This document shows, one piece after another, positions 62,123-64,000 of a stretch of 64,000 nucleotides of DNA (the first letter of the stretch is position 1; each line of letters starts with the position of its first letter). Under the pieces are notes generated by a model. That model searched no databases. It worked only from the letters and a program-made list of their open reading frames with translations, and had not been told where the DNA came from. The translations under genes were made by a program, and so were the position numbers. The DNA lies in contig CAWEKO010000006.1 in assembly GCA_963809715.1 (NCBI GenBank), positions 434,001-498,000 on the forward strand, in the 5' to 3' direction. The DNA is from Bog-473 sp963809715. Its GTDB lineage: Bacteria; Actinomycetota; Acidimicrobiia; Acidimicrobiales; RAAP-2.

Positions 62123-64000
62123 GTGGTGACCAAGACCCGCGGAGGGGCCCCGTCGCGTCCTCCTGCCCGCTCAGCAGCGAAGAAGCCGGCCGGCCGGGCC
62201 AAGTCGGGCCGGGCCACGTCGAACAGGACCACCAAGGCCGCACCCGAGCGCCCGCCCTTCTGGCGGGTCCAGGCCCGCGACCTGTGGGCGGTGGGCCTGG
62301 TGACCCTCGGCGTCCTGTTGGCCCTGGCCCTCTGGGGCGGCCAGCTGGGCCCGGTGGGCCACGGGGTCGACTCCGGTCTCGGGCGCCTGGCCGGCTGGGT
62401 GCGCGTGCTGCTCCCCGTGATCGTGGCCGGTGCCGGTGCGGCGTTGCTGATCGACCGGAGCGAGGCCGAGGATCCCGACCACGTCGAGAGCACCGACCCC
62501 TGGCGCCTCGGTGTCGGCATCGCGCTCGGGCTGCTCGGCATCTGCGGCCTGGCCGAGCTGCGCCACCTGCCGACGTTCTCGGAAAATGCCGCTCTGCGCC
62601 GAGGCGGTGGCTACCTGGGCGTGCTGGTCGGCCGCCCCCTCCACGCCGGGTTGGGCACCGCCGGCGCCGCCGTGTTCCTGGTCGCGGTCGTCATCGTGGG
62701 GGTCCTCATCGCCACCGGCATCCCCCTGGCCTCCGTCTTCCGGGGCCTGCGCCGCGGCGCGTCCGCCGCCGGCCGGGGCGCCCTCGCCGCCTGGCGGGGC
62801 AAGCCGCTCGCCGCCGGTCCCTACGACGCCGCCGTCGAAGACGGGGAGCCGGCCTCGTCGGCTGTCGCACCGACCCTCGCGGAGGCCGGACCGGCCGCCG
62901 CGCCCGACGACACCGACATCGACATCCCGTTGCCCGAGCCGGCGCGAGCGCTGCAGCGCGAGCCGGAGGTCGAGCCCGAGCCCGAGCCGGTCGAGGCGGA
63001 CCCCGTACCCGCCGTGTCGCACCGCCCGGGCGACTGGACGCTCCCGCCGATGTCGCTCCTCCACGCGTCCAAGAAGATGGAGCGGGACCAGAAGCAGACC
63101 GACGCCGCCGGCGTGGAGCTGGTGCGGGCCCTGGCCGCGCACGGCGTCGAGACCCGCCTGGTGGGCGCCCGGGTGGGGCCGACGGTCACCCGCTTCGAGC
63201 TCGAGCTCGGGCCCGGGGTCAAGGTGGCCCGCGTGACCAGCCTGTCCAGGGACATCGCCTACGCCATGGCGTCGCCCGACGTGCGCATCCTCGCGCCCAT
63301 CCCGGGCAAGTCCGCCATCGGCGTCGAGGTGCCCAACCGCACGCGCCAGCTGGTCGCGCTGCGCGACATCCTCGACTCCAAGGAGGCCCGCCTCACCCCG
63401 ACCAGCCACCCGCTCGAGGTGGCGATGGGGCGCGACATCGCCGGCCGGGCCGTCATGGCCAACCTGGCCGAGATGCCCCACGTCCTCATCTCCGGCGCCA
63501 CCGGCTCGGGGAAGTCGTCCTGCATCAACTCGATCATCACGTCGATCCTGATGCGCCAGGACCCCGAGAGCGCCAAGTTGATCCTGATCGACCCCAAGCG
63601 GGTCGAGCTCGGTCAGTACGACGGGTTGCCCCACCTCCTCACCAGGGTCGTCGTCGATCCCAAGCAGGCCGCCAACGCGCTGGCCTGGGCGGTCAAGGAG
63701 ATGGAACGCCGCTACGACAAGCTGGCCGAGAACGGGTGCCGCGACATCACCGGCTACAACCAGTTGGTGGACGACGGCCTGGTCGCCGCGCCGCCCAACG
63801 ACCGCCGCCGTATCCGCGACACGGCGGCCAAGGCCCTCGGCGAGGACCACCCCGCCGTCGACGGCGAGGACGAGCTCGACGAGCCCGAGCCCGAACAGCG
63901 CCTCCCGTTCATTCTCGTCGTGGTGGACGAGCTCAACGACCTGATGATGGTGGCCGCCCGTGACGTCGAGGACTCCATCGTGCGCATCGCCCAGATGGCC
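62123..64000 (+). CDS. ftsK: DNA translocase FtsK/SpoIIIE, N-terminal and central part (3' end outside window)
   Basis: The frame is open from GTG 62123 to the window end (626 codons). After a Lys/Arg-rich 40-residue start come four hydrophobic segments (LVTLGVLLALALWG, WVRVLLPVIVAGAGAALL, VGIALGLLGICGLAE, AVFLVAVVIVGVLIATGI), a Pro/Glu-rich linker, then the FtsK motor alpha/beta domains: VGPTVTRFELELGPGVKV, Walker A SGATGSGKSSC (near residue 458) and IDPKRVELGQYDGLPHLLT, and Walker B LVVVDELNDLMMV at about residue 598. The usual DELADLMM reads DELNDLMM. It segregates chromosome ends at division and pairs functionally with XerC (27655). Confidence 0.94.
   Translation, partial: MVTKTRGGAPSRPPARSAAKKPAGRAKSGRATSNRTTKAAPERPPFWRVQARDLWAVGLVTLGVLLALALWGGQLGPVGHGVDSGLGRLAGWVRVLLPVIVAGAGAALLIDRSEAEDPDHVESTDPWRLGVGIALGLLGICGLAELRHLPTFSENAALRRGGGYLGVLVGRPLHAGLGTAGAAVFLVAVVIVGVLIATGIPLASVFRGLRRGASAAGRGALAAWRGKPLAAGPYDAAVEDGEPASSAVAPTLAEAGPAAAPDDTDIDIPLPEPARALQREPEVEPEPEPVEADPVPAVSHRPGDWTLPPMSLLHASKKMERDQKQTDAAGVELVRALAAHGVETRLVGARVGPTVTRFELELGPGVKVARVTSLSRDIAYAMASPDVRILAPIPGKSAIGVEVPNRTRQLVALRDILDSKEARLTPTSHPLEVAMGRDIAGRAVMANLAEMPHVLISGATGSGKSSCINSIITSILMRQDPESAKLILIDPKRVELGQYDGLPHLLTRVVVDPKQAANALAWAVKEMERRYDKLAENGCRDITGYNQLVDDGLVAAPPNDRRRIRDTAAKALGEDHPAVDGEDELDEPEPEQRLPFILVVVDELNDLMMVAARDVEDSIVRIAQMA

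Overview
The window is a high-GC chromosome segment from an actinobacterium, most likely a member of the Acidimicrobiia. I infer this from the mycobacterial-style MtrA/MtrB regulators with a GerMN lipoprotein, a class II DAHP synthase, an F420-type luciferase-family oxidoreductase, abundant GTG/TTG starts, -10 boxes of the form TAnnnT close to start codons, and two secreted proteins built from a WLVASDGG-type 42-residue repeat that I associate with this class. There are no rRNA, tRNA, CRISPR or intact mobile elements, and no gap over about 265 bp lacks a gene.

Layout, left to right. 1-3621: a radical-SAM pair (first gene cut by the window edge), an RNase E/G homologue, rplU and rpmA. 3651-9259: a secreted small protein, a VOC protein, purine nucleoside phosphorylase, a copper amine oxidase, a DtxR-type regulator and an MTA/SAH-deaminase-like amidohydrolase. 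9271-15920: obgE-proB-proA-moxR-VWA-phosphatase, almost all coupled by 4-bp overlaps. 15968-21038: small accessory genes, a universal stress protein, a GH25-like secreted repeat protein and class II DAHP synthase. 21071-23175: an F420-type oxidoreductase, nadD, a small membrane protein and rsfS. 23194-27544 (minus strand): a peptide-type binding protein, mtrA, mtrB and a short LpqB-like lipoprotein. 27655-36849: xerC, then rpsB-tsf-pyrH-frr-cdsA-dxr-site-2 protease-ispG. 36929-50728: proS, rimP-nusA-ylxR-infB-rbfA-truB-ribF, rpsO-pnp-M16 peptidase-dapB. 50725-55859: accessory genes between dapB and dapA (two TetR regulators, rhomboid, DinB, cupin-GrpB fusion, an integrase-like remnant, a ferritin-like di-iron protein). 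55894-64000: dapA-RNase J, then a minus-strand trio (radical SAM, SGNH repeat protein, GDPD) and the 5' part of ftsK.

Most of the window is housekeeping: translation (rpsB, tsf, frr, infB, rpsO), RNA turnover (RNase E/G, PNPase, RNase J), isoprenoid (dxr, ispG) and lysine/peptidoglycan precursors (dapA, dapB). The points most worth a second look are a LexA-type palindrome inside the promoter of the radical-SAM gene at 62034; a ylxR gene whose only sensible start codon is ATA, placed in an ATAG overlap with the nusA stop behind a perfect Shine-Dalgarno; reading-frame breaks in infB (essential) and in the SGNH repeat gene, with a possible one at the 5' end of cdsA; and widespread evidence of leaderless transcription.
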